A program made the translations under genes and the position numbers. Positions 1-8,271 of a stretch of 64,000 nucleotides of DNA are shown here, piece after piece. Each line of letters opens with the position of its first letter. Within the stretch, counting starts at the first letter, position 1. The notes under the pieces are model-generated. The model was not told the origin of the DNA, made no database searches, and saw only the letters and a program-made list of their open reading frames with translations. This DNA is from Chitinophagales bacterium (GTDB lineage Bacteria; Bacteroidota; Bacteroidia; Chitinophagales; Chitinophagaceae). Location of the stretch: NCBI GenBank assembly GCA_017303395.1, contig JAFLBN010000009.1, positions 62,001-126,000 of the forward strand, read 5' to 3'.

Positions 1-1086
1 CTTCACAGTTGCCCTATGTGCAGCGATGCTGCAGACGGGCTGATGGCGCAGCAAGGAAAAGGTGTAGAAGTATTGAACGCCATCAATGCCGATTTCCTTA
101 CAAAACATCTTGGTGCTGCAAATCCGCAGTCGTCACGCAATATAAATATGTCAGCTACAAATAATACCAACATAAACGACACGAAGAAAAAGCCTTCACC
201 TGCCATGATAAAGGCAAAACCTGTGAGAAGCTATTTTGCGTTCAGGACAATGTCTGTTGCAGCTGTTATTTTGTTTGCAATAGTTGGTATATGGTACTAC
301 AGGCTTACAAACGATGTATTGCAGGAAAGCCAACCCGTAGCACAGGAGCTACCAAAGCCTGCACCTGTAGAGCAACCTGCAGTAGCGCAATATGCAGAAG
401 ATACAGAACAGGCAGTAGCTGCAGCCGCAGATATGATGAGCAATGGTGCCGCAGAAGTAGGCACGCAACCATCTATTACACAAAGTCCCGCAACAAAAGA
501 TAAGGGAGTAGTGGCGATGGCTGCACCTGCACCCGAAAAAGAAGAGAAACAGGGACTGCTGAAAAGGCTTGGCAATAAAATAGAAGCAGCAGCTGCAAAG
601 AAAACAACTCAGCAATTATTGGGTGCTATCAAAAACGATAACCCTGATAAATATGCAACATCTGCAAAGAACCAGTTTGTAGAAGAGCAGCGCATGAAGC
701 CTAAAGAAGAGCGCTCAGATGTAGCAGATATGCAACCCGGAAATGCTTCAAGAGCTACAGGCAACAGCTACCAGCCTACTGAAGATGTAAAAGCGGTAAC
801 AGTAAGCGAAAAAGAAGCATTGGAGCCTGTCAGCAAAATTGATAAAGCAGATCAGTTATTGAAATCAGGCAAGGCAAGCGATGCGCTTAATCTCTATACA
901 CAGGAAATGCGTGGTGCAAGCAGTAAGGGCAAACGTCAGGAAGCAGCTATTGGTGCCGCACGCTGTTATGTTGCTTTGGGCAACCGCTACAAAGCAAAAG
1001 ACATACTGCTAAGCATAGTAGATGAGGGTGGTCCACGCAAACGTGAAGCCAAACGTATGCTGAAAGAGCTGGGTTGGGAGGAATAA
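1..1086 (+). CDS. Anti-sigma-factor-like membrane protein with C-terminal TPR-like region (5' end outside window)
   Basis: The frame is open from the first base, so the gene starts before the window. The first visible residues, LHSCPMC, look like the tail of a zinc-binding His/Cys motif as found at the N-terminus of anti-sigma factors; this is inferred from a few residues only. A basic stretch is followed by one membrane segment near visible residues 83-100 (SVAAVILFAIVGIWYY). The rest would be periplasmic: an Ala/Gln/Pro-rich linker, a Lys/Glu-rich region, and about 80 C-terminal residues resembling tetratricopeptide helices (DQLLKSGKASDALNLY, then GAARCYVALGNRYKAKDILL). An ECF sigma gene would be expected just upstream. 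A general membrane TPR protein is the alternative. Confidence 0.6.
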   Translation, partial: LHSCPMCSDAADGLMAQQGKGVEVLNAINADFLTKHLGAANPQSSRNINMSATNNTNINDTKKKPSPAMIKAKPVRSYFAFRTMSVAAVILFAIVGIWYYRLTNDVLQESQPVAQELPKPAPVEQPAVAQYAEDTEQAVAAAADMMSNGAAEVGTQPSITQSPATKDKGVVAMAAPAPEKEEKQGLLKRLGNKIEAAAAKKTTQQLLGAIKNDNPDKYATSAKNQFVEEQRMKPKEERSDVADMQPGNASRATGNSYQPTEDVKAVTVSEKEALEPVSKIDKADQLLKSGKASDALNLYTQEMRGASSKGKRQEAAIGAARCYVALGNRYKAKDILLSIVDEGGPRKREAKRMLKELGWEE

Positions 1087-1102
1087 TGATTTTATCAGGC
1101 AC

Positions 1103-1130
1103 AAAAAAACCGCTCTGCAATTGAGAACGG
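1103..1130 (-). terminator. Intrinsic terminator of the candidate RNA
   Basis: Minus-strand stem CCGTTCT/AGAGCGG with a 7-nt loop, followed by seven T. The stem holds one U-G pair in this orientation and would have a C-A mismatch in the other. Confidence 0.7.
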
Positions 1131-1217
1131 TAATATGATGAAGGCTTTGTGGTTGTAGCTCTGGTGTTAGCTCATACAGGGGCTGTATCCGATATCGACC
1201 ACACACTTCATTTGCCT
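1103..1217 (-). ncRNA. Candidate structured small RNA with its own promoter and terminator
   Basis: On the minus strand, paired segments nest like a multi-branched RNA. Outer helix: ATGAAG/CTTCAT (plus 1206-1211 with 1138-1143). Next helix: TGTGGT/ACCACA (1198-1203 with 1148-1153). Inside are a hairpin ATACAG-CCC-CTGTAT (1174-1188) and a weak AGCT/AGCT pair (1157-1160, 1169-1172). A 7-bp hairpin and T7 tract follow (1103-1130). One terminator pair is U-G on the minus strand but C-A on the plus strand, which fixes the orientation. A perfect TATTTTTG -7 box lies at 1224-1231. I see no convincing coding frame. Rfam families of Bacteroidota such as Flavo-1 are possible matches that I could not test. 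Confidence 0.6.
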
Positions 1218-1223
1218 CGGCTA

Positions 1224-1231
1224 CAAAAATA
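1224..1231 (-). promoter_or_regulatory. -7 box of the candidate RNA promoter
   Basis: TATTTTTG on the minus strand matches the Bacteroidota -7 consensus TAnnTTTG exactly. No clear TTTG/TTG -33 box is seen at the usual distance. Transcription would start near 1216-1220. Confidence 0.5.
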
Positions 1232-1374
1232 TATCAATAAGTTCGAATTAAGAGTAAATTAAATGTAAAAAATATCTTAAATAATCTGCGCCGCTATTAA
1301 CATCTGTTACAAACTTCCCCCTTTTTGCCAATTTTCCTTGTTGTATTTTCACGCTGTTTTACGAAAAGATTAAT

Positions 1375-4300
1375 ATGAGAAGATATTTATCTCTGTTGCT
1401 GTGTCTTACGGTTGTTACAACCACGTTTGCACAATCAGGCGATTATAGAAGTACATCCAATCCGCTGTATTGGAAAAACCGCAAACCCGATGGGGCATAC
1501 TGGCAACAGGATGTTCATTACAAGATAGATGCCAAAATAGACGAGACTACCAATATCATTACAGCCGACGAAACGCTGGAGTATTGGAACAACTCGCCCG
1601 ATACATTGCGCTTTGTATATTTCCACCTGTGGCAGAATGCTTTTGTAAAAGGCTCGCACCTGCACGATCTGGAAGAGGCCATCAATACCAAAATACGCAT
1701 GGGCAGGTATGAAAGGCAAGGGCTTGGTACCACCATCGATGGCTTGAAAGCTGACGGACAGGAAGTAAAAACAGAACTGGATAATACGATACTGAAAGTG
1801 TACCTGCCAAAGCCATTGTTGCCTAATAGCAAGGTTACCTTCACGATGGATTTCAAAACCTATTACGATAACGGAGCTACACGCCGTCGTATGAAGATGT
1901 ATGATGCTTGGGGCTATAAGCACTACAACGGTGTGCAGTGGTTTCCTAAAATATGTGTGTACGACCGCAAGTTTGGCTGGGATACGCACCAACACCTTAA
2001 TAAAGAATTCTATGCAGACTTTGGCTCTTACGATGTATCGCTCGATTTTGCATCGAACTATATAGTAGAAGCAACAGGTGCGTTGCAAAACAGGAAGGAA
2101 GTACTGCCTGACGACCTGCGTGCAAAACTGGATATTAAAAACTTTGCCAGCAAACCTTGGAATGAAAAACCAAGCGAGATAATACCATATAAAAAAGGCG
2201 AGCGCAAAGTATGGCGATTCAAAGCAAACAACGTACACGACTTTGCATTTACTGCAGACCCTACTTACCGCATAGGCACTACTACATGGAATGGTGTGGA
2301 ATGCGTAGCACTTGTGCAGGAGCCACATGCAAAAGGCTGGCAGAATGCTGCAGATTATGTTGCAAAAATCATCAAGACTTTCTCTGAAGATGTAGGCATG
2401 TATCAATACCCTAAAATGGTAGCTGCAGATGCAGCAGATGGTATGGAATACCCGATGCTGACATTAGATGGTGGTAGCGACCCTGGTTATCGTGGTTTGC
2501 TGGTGCACGAGATTGCACACAATTGGTTCTACGGTCAGGTAGGTAATAACGAAACATACCGTGCAGCGCTCGATGAAGGCTTTACGCAGTTCCTCACAGC
2601 ATGGGGCCTGCGCAGAATAGATGGCGATACATTGGTAGAGAACAAGCCGCGCGGTTACAAAGGTTTGTTTTACGAGCCTGAAATAGTGGTTGATAAAAGA
2701 GTATATAACGCATACTTGTTTGATGCATTGAATAAAGAAGAGCTGCCGCTCAATACACACTCAAACGATTTTAATGATGCAGTAGGTCACGAGGGTGGTT
2801 ACCGTGGTGTGTATTACAAAACAGCTACTATGCTGTATAATCTTCAGTACACATTGGGCGATTCATTGTTTCAGGCTGCACTGAAAAACTATTTCCACCA
2901 ATGGCGTTTTGCACATCCTTATTTCGAAGATTTCCGCAATTCTATAATACAATATACTAAGGTAGATCTCAACTGGTTTTTCGACCAATGGTTGGAAACA
3001 ACAAAAGCTATTGACTATAGCATTGAGGGCATACGCAGAAAATCGGACGATACATTTGCTATCAAATTCCGTCGTAGGGGGCAAATGCAAATGCCGATAG
3101 ATTTCACCGTTACCACCCGCAATGGCGAAAAGCAAAACTTCCACATACCTAATACATGGTTTGTAAAAGAAACGCCTGCAACGGTACTGCCTAAATGGTA
3201 TGGCTGGGGCAAGCTGCACGATGAGTACACTGCTTATGTGCAAGTACCCGATGGTATTCGCAATGTGCAGATAGATACCAGCTACAGGCTGGCAGATGTG
3301 TACATACTGGACAACTATAAAACACGCGGCTTACCATTATCTCCTAAAGCAATAGCAGTAAAACTGGATGGTGGTGTATCTGCACCGTGGGACAGAAGGC
3401 ACAAGCGCATGTATGTGCGTCCTGATGTATGGTACAATCCCGTTGATGGTATAAAAGCAGGTATCCACTTCGAGGGAGATTATCTATACACAATGCATAA
3501 AGTAGATGCTACTATATGGTGGAATACACACGTATTGCAGCACTACGATTTTAAATCTACTGTCAGCCAAAGCTGGTACGAAAAGTATGTGCCTGTAAAT
3601 TATACATTCTCGCATACATCACCCATCACACGTTGGATGCCTAAACTGCAGTCGCAAATCAGCAGCCGTTTCTTAGATGGTTTGTGGTATCATCGTGCAG
3701 GTGGCAACTATCTTGTCAACAGCCGTAATACATTGTCGCTCTATGCACAAACTATGTGGCGTTCGCTCAGTTACGACAGAGATTACCTGATTTATCAGAA
3801 CGAGTGGAGCAGCGCACGCGCTATGCCCAATTCATCGCTCAATGCTTCATGGTCTAACAGTTATACATACAAGAGAGGGCATGGTAATTACAAATTCCAC
3901 CTGCGTGCGCCATTCCTTACAGGTAATAATCCTGCTGCATTCAATTATGCATATGCACAACTGGAAGCGGTTAATTATAATAAACTAGGTAAGCTGGAAA
4001 TCCGCACACGCATCTTTGGCCGCTATGGTACTGGTACGAATGTGCCTAACGAAAGTGCATTGTGGCTGGCAGGTGCAAACCCCGAAGATCTGATGGAAAA
4101 TAAATATACCCGCAGCATTGGTTTCATTCCCGATAACTGGAGCAACATTTCTCAATATGAAACAAACCATTTCCAGATGGGTGGTGGTTTGAATCTGCGT
4201 GGCTATGCAGGCTACTTTGTAGCAGACCAGCGCAATGGCAATATACTGATTGGCTATAAAGGACGCAGTGGTGCATCTGCAAGTGCCGAGGTAGATTTTG

Positions 4301-4623
4301 ATGAGTACATAAAATTCCATCCAAAGTATCTGCGCGATTATCTGCATCTGGATGCATACCTGTTTGCAGATGCGGGTGCAATAGAATTGAGCAATGCAAC
4401 ACTTTCGCAATATTGGAATATTGCACCTACTACCATGTGGAGCGATATTCGCTTAGATGCAGGTCTTGGTTTTGCACTGACGGTTAAGAAGTTTGGTTGG
4501 TTTAATAAAGCCAACCCGCTTACATTGCGTTTCGATATGCCGGTGTTGCTCAATCGTCCGCCGTATGCAAATCCTGATTACGCAAACTTCCGTTATGTGG
4601 TTGGTGTAAACAGAACATTCTAA
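1375..4623 (+). CDS. M1 family metallopeptidase fused to a probable outer-membrane beta-barrel
   Basis: A 1082-aa exported protein with a signal peptide at residues 1-19 (ends TTTFA). The first ~600 residues are an M1 aminopeptidase-type domain: substrate-anchoring GMEYPM at 356-361, zinc motif HEIAH at 378-382 and third ligand Glu401 in LDEGF, the HExxH-x18-E spacing of gluzincins. M1 enzymes remove N-terminal residues from peptides. The C-terminal ~430 residues do not look like M1 sequence. They are rich in alternating aromatic strands, contain GGLNLRGYAGYF near 935-946 as in surface-antigen/BamA-type barrels, and end in Phe. I infer an outer-membrane-anchored peptidase. The gene is transcribed alone and ends at a strong hairpin. 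Confidence 0.85.
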   Translation: MRRYLSLLLCLTVVTTTFAQSGDYRSTSNPLYWKNRKPDGAYWQQDVHYKIDAKIDETTNIITADETLEYWNNSPDTLRFVYFHLWQNAFVKGSHLHDLEEAINTKIRMGRYERQGLGTTIDGLKADGQEVKTELDNTILKVYLPKPLLPNSKVTFTMDFKTYYDNGATRRRMKMYDAWGYKHYNGVQWFPKICVYDRKFGWDTHQHLNKEFYADFGSYDVSLDFASNYIVEATGALQNRKEVLPDDLRAKLDIKNFASKPWNEKPSEIIPYKKGERKVWRFKANNVHDFAFTADPTYRIGTTTWNGVECVALVQEPHAKGWQNAADYVAKIIKTFSEDVGMYQYPKMVAADAADGMEYPMLTLDGGSDPGYRGLLVHEIAHNWFYGQVGNNETYRAALDEGFTQFLTAWGLRRIDGDTLVENKPRGYKGLFYEPEIVVDKRVYNAYLFDALNKEELPLNTHSNDFNDAVGHEGGYRGVYYKTATMLYNLQYTLGDSLFQAALKNYFHQWRFAHPYFEDFRNSIIQYTKVDLNWFFDQWLETTKAIDYSIEGIRRKSDDTFAIKFRRRGQMQMPIDFTVTTRNGEKQNFHIPNTWFVKETPATVLPKWYGWGKLHDEYTAYVQVPDGIRNVQIDTSYRLADVYILDNYKTRGLPLSPKAIAVKLDGGVSAPWDRRHKRMYVRPDVWYNPVDGIKAGIHFEGDYLYTMHKVDATIWWNTHVLQHYDFKSTVSQSWYEKYVPVNYTFSHTSPITRWMPKLQSQISSRFLDGLWYHRAGGNYLVNSRNTLSLYAQTMWRSLSYDRDYLIYQNEWSSARAMPNSSLNASWSNSYTYKRGHGNYKFHLRAPFLTGNNPAAFNYAYAQLEAVNYNKLGKLEIRTRIFGRYGTGTNVPNESALWLAGANPEDLMENKYTRSIGFIPDNWSNISQYETNHFQMGGGLNLRGYAGYFVADQRNGNILIGYKGRSGASASAEVDFDEYIKFHPKYLRDYLHLDAYLFADAGAIELSNATLSQYWNIAPTTMWSDIRLDAGLGFALTVKKFGWFNKANPLTLRFDMPVLLNRPPYANPDYANFRYVVGVNRTF

Positions 4624-4649
4624 TACACAGCAATCTTTCTGATAATAAT

Positions 4650-4673
4650 AAAGCCGCTCATTGAGCGGCTTTA
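4650..4673. terminator. Bidirectional intrinsic terminator
   Basis: Stem AAAGCCGCTC/GAGCGGCTTT with an ATT(G) loop and T-rich flanks on both strands. It lies between the M1 peptidase stop and the convergent T9SS-domain remnant. Confidence 0.75.
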
Positions 4674-4706
4674 TTTATTGTAGTGTGTAGTGCAAATAAT
4701 ATGCAA

Positions 4707-4925
4707 TCAGTATTTTACTATCTGCTGCGTAAAGCTGGTGTTTGTTGTTTGGAATATCAGCGTATAAATACCCGATAGTAAAGAACGCAGGTCTAATGTA
4801 AGGTTGGCCAATGGTTCCATACTTGTTTCATAACATACACGTCCGTTCATATCTACTACCAGTAGCGAGCATGCTTCTTGTTCTTTGTTTTTGATGTTTA
4901 TCATCTTTCCGTCTGCGTTGTTGTT
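4707..4925 (-). pseudogene. Remnant of a T9SS C-terminal sorting domain
   Basis: The reading frame encodes about 65 residues (from ATG 4904) that match the last part of a T9SS type A sorting domain: an LLVVDMNGRVCYE strand, the LSGIYTLIF strand and a basic C-terminal end IVKY. A stop codon at 4926-4928 closes the frame upstream, and the usual YPNP start of the domain and the cargo protein are missing. It lacks a signal peptide, so it could not be exported. I read it as a decayed cargo gene. A very small functional gene is unlikely but not excluded. Confidence 0.55.
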
Positions 4926-5044
4926 TTAAGGGTTTTTAAAAACAAAATCGTCTTACATGATAACAGTATTCCAACCAGTTTGGTTGTGTTTGTTTGTTCA
5001 ATATTCGGTATCGATTTTTAGTCGCTGCAACCGGTTCTTTTACA

Positions 5045-5079
5045 CAAAAAATAAGGTGCCTTATTTTTTATAAGGCACC
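5045..5079 (-). terminator. Intrinsic terminator downstream of purF
   Basis: Perfect 10-bp stem GGTGCCTTAT/ATAAGGCACC with a 5-nt loop, followed on the minus strand by TTATTTTTTG. It lies about 80 bp past the purF stop codon. Confidence 0.75.
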
Positions 5080-5156
5080 GAAACTATGTAATAATTCAGT
5101 ATTTGAAAATTAATTTTTCAGCAGTTTTCTAAGTGTTTGTTTATCAATAAAATATA

Positions 5157-6998
5157 TTAATAACCCCTGCCTTCCTTACGTTCCATGTAGTTGATAAAGG
5201 CCTTGTTGGCTACTTTATTACCTCCCGGTGTAGGGTAGTTGCCGGTAAAATACCAGTCGCCATGATTCTTAGGGCATGCATCATACAGGCCTTCTATCGA
5301 TTGGTAAATGATATCCACTTCGGCAGTTACATCATCAGGGCGCAGCATCTTAGCAATCTGTGCGCTTATCTCATCCGGAGTAAACGGCGCGTAGATAGCC
5401 TGTACAAAGTTTTGTTCTTTCAGTGTACCTGCTTCGTCTGCAGCTTTACATTTAGCATATACTTCATGCAGCAGTGCTTCCTTGCCGTTCTCCTTCAGCA
5501 AAGCAACAGCAGCCTGGAAGGCAATGAAATCGCCCATGCGGCTCATGTCTATGCCATAACAATCAGGATAGCGTATCTGCGGTGCGGAAGAAACGATGAT
5601 GATGCGTTTTGGCCCCAGCCTGTCCAGCATTTTAATGATGCTTTCGCGTAGGGTTGTACCGCGTACTATCGAGTCATCTATCACAACCAGTGTATCAACA
5701 CCGCGCTCTACAGTACCATAGGTAATATCGTATACGTGTTGCACCATCTCGTTTCGGCTGGCATCTTCTGTAATGAAGGTGCGCATCTTCACATCTTTGA
5801 TGGCTATCTTTTCGATGCGTACACGGCGGTTGATGAGTTCTTCTGTTTCTTCAGCACTCAGCTTGCCCGATGTGATGCGTTCTACTTTTATCTTATTCAG
5901 GAACTGTTCCAGCCCTTTTATCAAACCATAGAATGCAGTCTCTGCTGTATTCGGTATGAATGATATGATGGTATTCTTCAGCTTGTAGTCTACAGCCTCC
6001 AGCACTTTCTCTGCAAGGTTGCGTCCCAGTTGCTTACGTTCTTTATATATTTCAGTATCGCTACCACGGCTGAAGTAGATGCGCTCAAAGCTGCATGCTT
6101 TCAATTCTTTTTCCGGCAGTATGCGTGGGTTGCTGAAGTCGCCGTTTGCTTTAACGATAACAGCATGCCCCGGTTGCAGTTCTTTCACTTCTTCCAGAGG
6201 CGCATTGAATGCAGTCATAATAGCCGGGCGTTCAGATGCTACAACCACTACCTCGTCATCTTTGTAGAAATATGCAGGGCGTATGCCGTTTGCATCACGC
6301 AGTACAAAGCTGTCACCGTTACCTACAAGGCCGCTGCAAACAAAACCGCCGTCAAAATGAGCAGCTGCTTGTTTCAGTGCACCTTCCAGATTCAGGTTTT
6401 GCGGGTCTGTCTCATCTGCCATACACAGGTAGTAATGCACCATTTCTATCATAGCGCCCAAATCGCTCTCGCGGATGGTGCTGGTAGGGTGTGCATTCAG
6501 CAGGTCAAACAATTCATCCGTATTTACCAGATTGAAGTTGCCCGCCATAGCAAGGTTGCGTGTCGGGTTTATGTCCGGCTTGTGGAACGGATGGCAGAAC
6601 TCAATGTTGTTCTTGCCCTGTGTACCGTAGCGCAGGTGGCCCAGCAACACTTCGCCCATAAAGCGCAGGTAACCTTTCAGTAGTCCCGGATACTGACGTA
6701 TCTCAGGGTACATCTTCTCGAGCTCGCTAACCTCTTGTTGTACGTTCTGGAAAATCTGGGAGATAGCTTGTGCGCCGCTTACCCGCAGGCGGTGCATAAA
6801 CTGGTGTCCCGGTTCTGTATTCAGTTTTACGGTTGCAATACCGGCGCCGTCCTGTCCACGGTTATGTTGTTTTTCCATGAGCAGGTACAGTTTGTTAAGG
6901 CCGTAGAAAGCTGTACCGTATTTGCGGTGGTAATATGCCAGTGGCTTCAGCAGGCGGATATAAGCCAATCCACATTCGTGGCGAATCGCGTCAGACAT
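5157..6998 (-). CDS. purF: Amidophosphoribosyltransferase (glutamine PRPP amidotransferase)
   Basis: A 613-aa class II glutamine amidotransferase joined to a phosphoribosyltransferase domain. It moves the amide nitrogen of glutamine to PRPP, the first committed step of purine synthesis. The nucleophile Cys9 follows an eight-residue leader (MSDAIRHE) that could be removed as in propeptide-bearing PurF. GQDGAGI lies in the glutaminase fold, and the PRPP loop VVIDDSIVRGTT has its acidic pair at 441-442. It is ~100 residues longer than E. coli PurF and has an N-terminal insert; this long form occurs in Bacteroidota, sometimes beside a standard PurF, so a paralogue elsewhere is possible. Its start is 15 bp after the lysE-like stop, with its own TATCTTTG box. 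Confidence 0.85.
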   Translation of the reverse strand: MSDAIRHECGLAYIRLLKPLAYYHRKYGTAFYGLNKLYLLMEKQHNRGQDGAGIATVKLNTEPGHQFMHRLRVSGAQAISQIFQNVQQEVSELEKMYPEIRQYPGLLKGYLRFMGEVLLGHLRYGTQGKNNIEFCHPFHKPDINPTRNLAMAGNFNLVNTDELFDLLNAHPTSTIRESDLGAMIEMVHYYLCMADETDPQNLNLEGALKQAAAHFDGGFVCSGLVGNGDSFVLRDANGIRPAYFYKDDEVVVVASERPAIMTAFNAPLEEVKELQPGHAVIVKANGDFSNPRILPEKELKACSFERIYFSRGSDTEIYKERKQLGRNLAEKVLEAVDYKLKNTIISFIPNTAETAFYGLIKGLEQFLNKIKVERITSGKLSAEETEELINRRVRIEKIAIKDVKMRTFITEDASRNEMVQHVYDITYGTVERGVDTLVVIDDSIVRGTTLRESIIKMLDRLGPKRIIIVSSAPQIRYPDCYGIDMSRMGDFIAFQAAVALLKENGKEALLHEVYAKCKAADEAGTLKEQNFVQAIYAPFTPDEISAQIAKMLRPDDVTAEVDIIYQSIEGLYDACPKNHGDWYFTGNYPTPGGNKVANKAFINYMERKEGRGY

Positions 6999-7005
6999 GA
7001 GGCGG

Positions 7006-7013
7006 CAAAGATA
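7006..7013 (-). promoter_or_regulatory. -7 box directly before purF
   Basis: TATCTTTG on the minus strand matches TAnnTTTG exactly. It ends 7 nt before the purF ATG and lies right after the stop codon of the upstream exporter gene. A transcript from here would have almost no leader. Confidence 0.5.
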
Positions 7014-7721
7014 CTAAGCTTTGGCAAAGTTTGTATTATATACGGATTGAATTTGCTGATATGCTTTAGGTTGCTTGATTTCGGGCTGCTTGAAATGGAT
7101 ATTCAACGCTGTGCTGATGAACAAAGCAATACCTATAGACAATATGCAAATAGCAGATATTTTCTGCAAATACATGATTCTGCGTAGTGTCAGCTTGCGG
7201 CGGATGGCATCGGCAAGAAATACTTTTAATATGTCTATAGATAGTATCAGCCCCAGACAAGTACCAAACAGTACAAATCGGTATAAAGACGTGGTATTAG
7301 CTGTAGCAGTAACAGCGCCTAGCCATATAATAATAACCCCAGGGTTAAATGTATTAATCAAAAAACCACTGCTGAATATACGGAAGTAGTGCCCGCCGCT
7401 GATGGTAATGGTTTTTGCACTGGGCCTCACTGGTTTATACTTTCTGATGACACCTGCCAATCCCACAATTATCAGTACAATGGCACCTCCATATGCAATG
7501 TATTTTTCATATTCATTCAGCAGTTCCAGCCATTCTGCGGCTACATTAGCAATGGTTACATACAATATGTCACTCAGCGATACCCCGGCTATAAATGCAA
7601 TGCCGGCTTTGTAGCTGTGGTTCAGGCTATAGCGCAATACGGCAAACAGGGTAGGGCCTACCGAGATAGCCATAAACAGTCCAAGCAAAAATCCTTTTAT
7701 GATAGCATCAATCAAATGCAT
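7014..7721 (-). CDS. LysE/RhtB family amino-acid exporter
   Basis: A 235-aa inner-membrane protein with about six hydrophobic segments. The N-terminal helix GFLLGLFMAISVGPTLFAVL has the conserved glycine/proline pattern of the LysE/RhtB superfamily, followed by GVSLSDILYV, also typical. Family members export amino acids or related small metabolites; the substrate cannot be read from sequence. A basic loop (IRKYKPVRPSAK) separates the two halves. It lies between tsaE (81 bp upstream) and purF (15 bp downstream) on the same strand, so the three may share a transcript, although purF and tsaE each also have a nearby -7 box. Confidence 0.8.
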   Translation of the reverse strand: MHLIDAIIKGFLLGLFMAISVGPTLFAVLRYSLNHSYKAGIAFIAGVSLSDILYVTIANVAAEWLELLNEYEKYIAYGGAIVLIIVGLAGVIRKYKPVRPSAKTITISGGHYFRIFSSGFLINTFNPGVIIIWLGAVTATANTTSLYRFVLFGTCLGLILSIDILKVFLADAIRRKLTLRRIMYLQKISAICILSIGIALFISTALNIHFKQPEIKQPKAYQQIQSVYNTNFAKA

Positions 7722-7802
7722 ACTGTAAGATATAAAACTTATACAGAAGGGAGATTGATTATCGTCATAAAGCAGATATAAAATATATACTATAGTGTAG
7801 AA

Positions 7803-8249
7803 TTATTTAACCCAAACAGTCATGCTACGGGTGTCAGGCCCTGTAGATTCTATGGTAATCCACAAGTATGGATGTGGCAGTAATTCAGGTGCTTTTTCAG
7901 GCCACTCTATGAAGGAATAGTTATTTTTCTGCATCACACAGTCTTCCATGCCTGCATTAATAGCTTCTTCTGTATCACGCAGACGGTACCAGTCCATATG
8001 ATAAATAGTACGGTCTGCACCGTCTTTCATAAAATGGTATTCGTTTATCAGCGCAAACGTAGGGCTGCTTACAGCGTCTTGCACGCCAAGGGTATTGCAA
8101 AGGGCGTGTACAAAAGTGGTTTTGCCTGCACCCATCTCGCCGCTGAAAGCCCATACATTATATTGATGTGCAGATTGCCACAACTGATTTACAGCATTTT
8201 CTATTGTGGCCAAAGAATAGGAAATTTGTAATAACGGAGCCGGTACCAT
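7803..8249 (-). CDS. tsaE: tRNA threonylcarbamoyladenosine biosynthesis ATPase TsaE
   Basis: A 148-aa protein with Walker A motif GEMGAGKTT at residues 37-45 and the downstream SSPTFALINEY segment conserved in TsaE. The HMDWYRL and FIEWPEKA motifs are also characteristic. TsaE works with TsaB and TsaD to put threonylcarbamoyl on A37 of ANN-decoding tRNAs; its ATPase activity resets the complex. Length is normal for the family. The start is separated from the divergent copper ATPase gene by only 22 bp, and a TATCTTCG box 7 nt before the ATG suggests a nearly leaderless transcript. Confidence 0.93.
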   Translation of the reverse strand: MVPAPLLQISYSLATIENAVNQLWQSAHQYNVWAFSGEMGAGKTTFVHALCNTLGVQDAVSSPTFALINEYHFMKDGADRTIYHMDWYRLRDTEEAINAGMEDCVMQKNNYSFIEWPEKAPELLPHPYLWITIESTGPDTRSMTVWVK

Positions 8250-8256
8250 AGTAGCG

Positions 8257-8264
8257 CGAAGATA
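8257..8264 (-). promoter_or_regulatory. -7 box directly before tsaE
   Basis: TATCTTCG on the minus strand, one mismatch from TAnnTTTG, ends 7 nt before the tsaE start codon inside the 22-bp divergent gap. Confidence 0.35.
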
Positions 8265-8271
8265 CTATCAA

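Noticed and set aside
1148-1203. tRNA-like look of the plus strand (TAGCTC, GGTGTTAGCTC)
   Set aside because: No acceptor stem, T-arm or anticodon loop can be built; the pairing fits a multi-branch RNA on the other strand better.
1009-1206. 65-codon minus-strand frame over the end of the first gene and the RNA region
   Set aside because: It overlaps the anti-sigma-like gene and the RNA helices, has an unlikely composition and no promoter or signal of its own.
1435-2406. 323-aa minus-strand open frame
   Set aside because: Shadow of the M1 peptidase gene: rich in Cys, Ile, Tyr and His, with no domain or signal.
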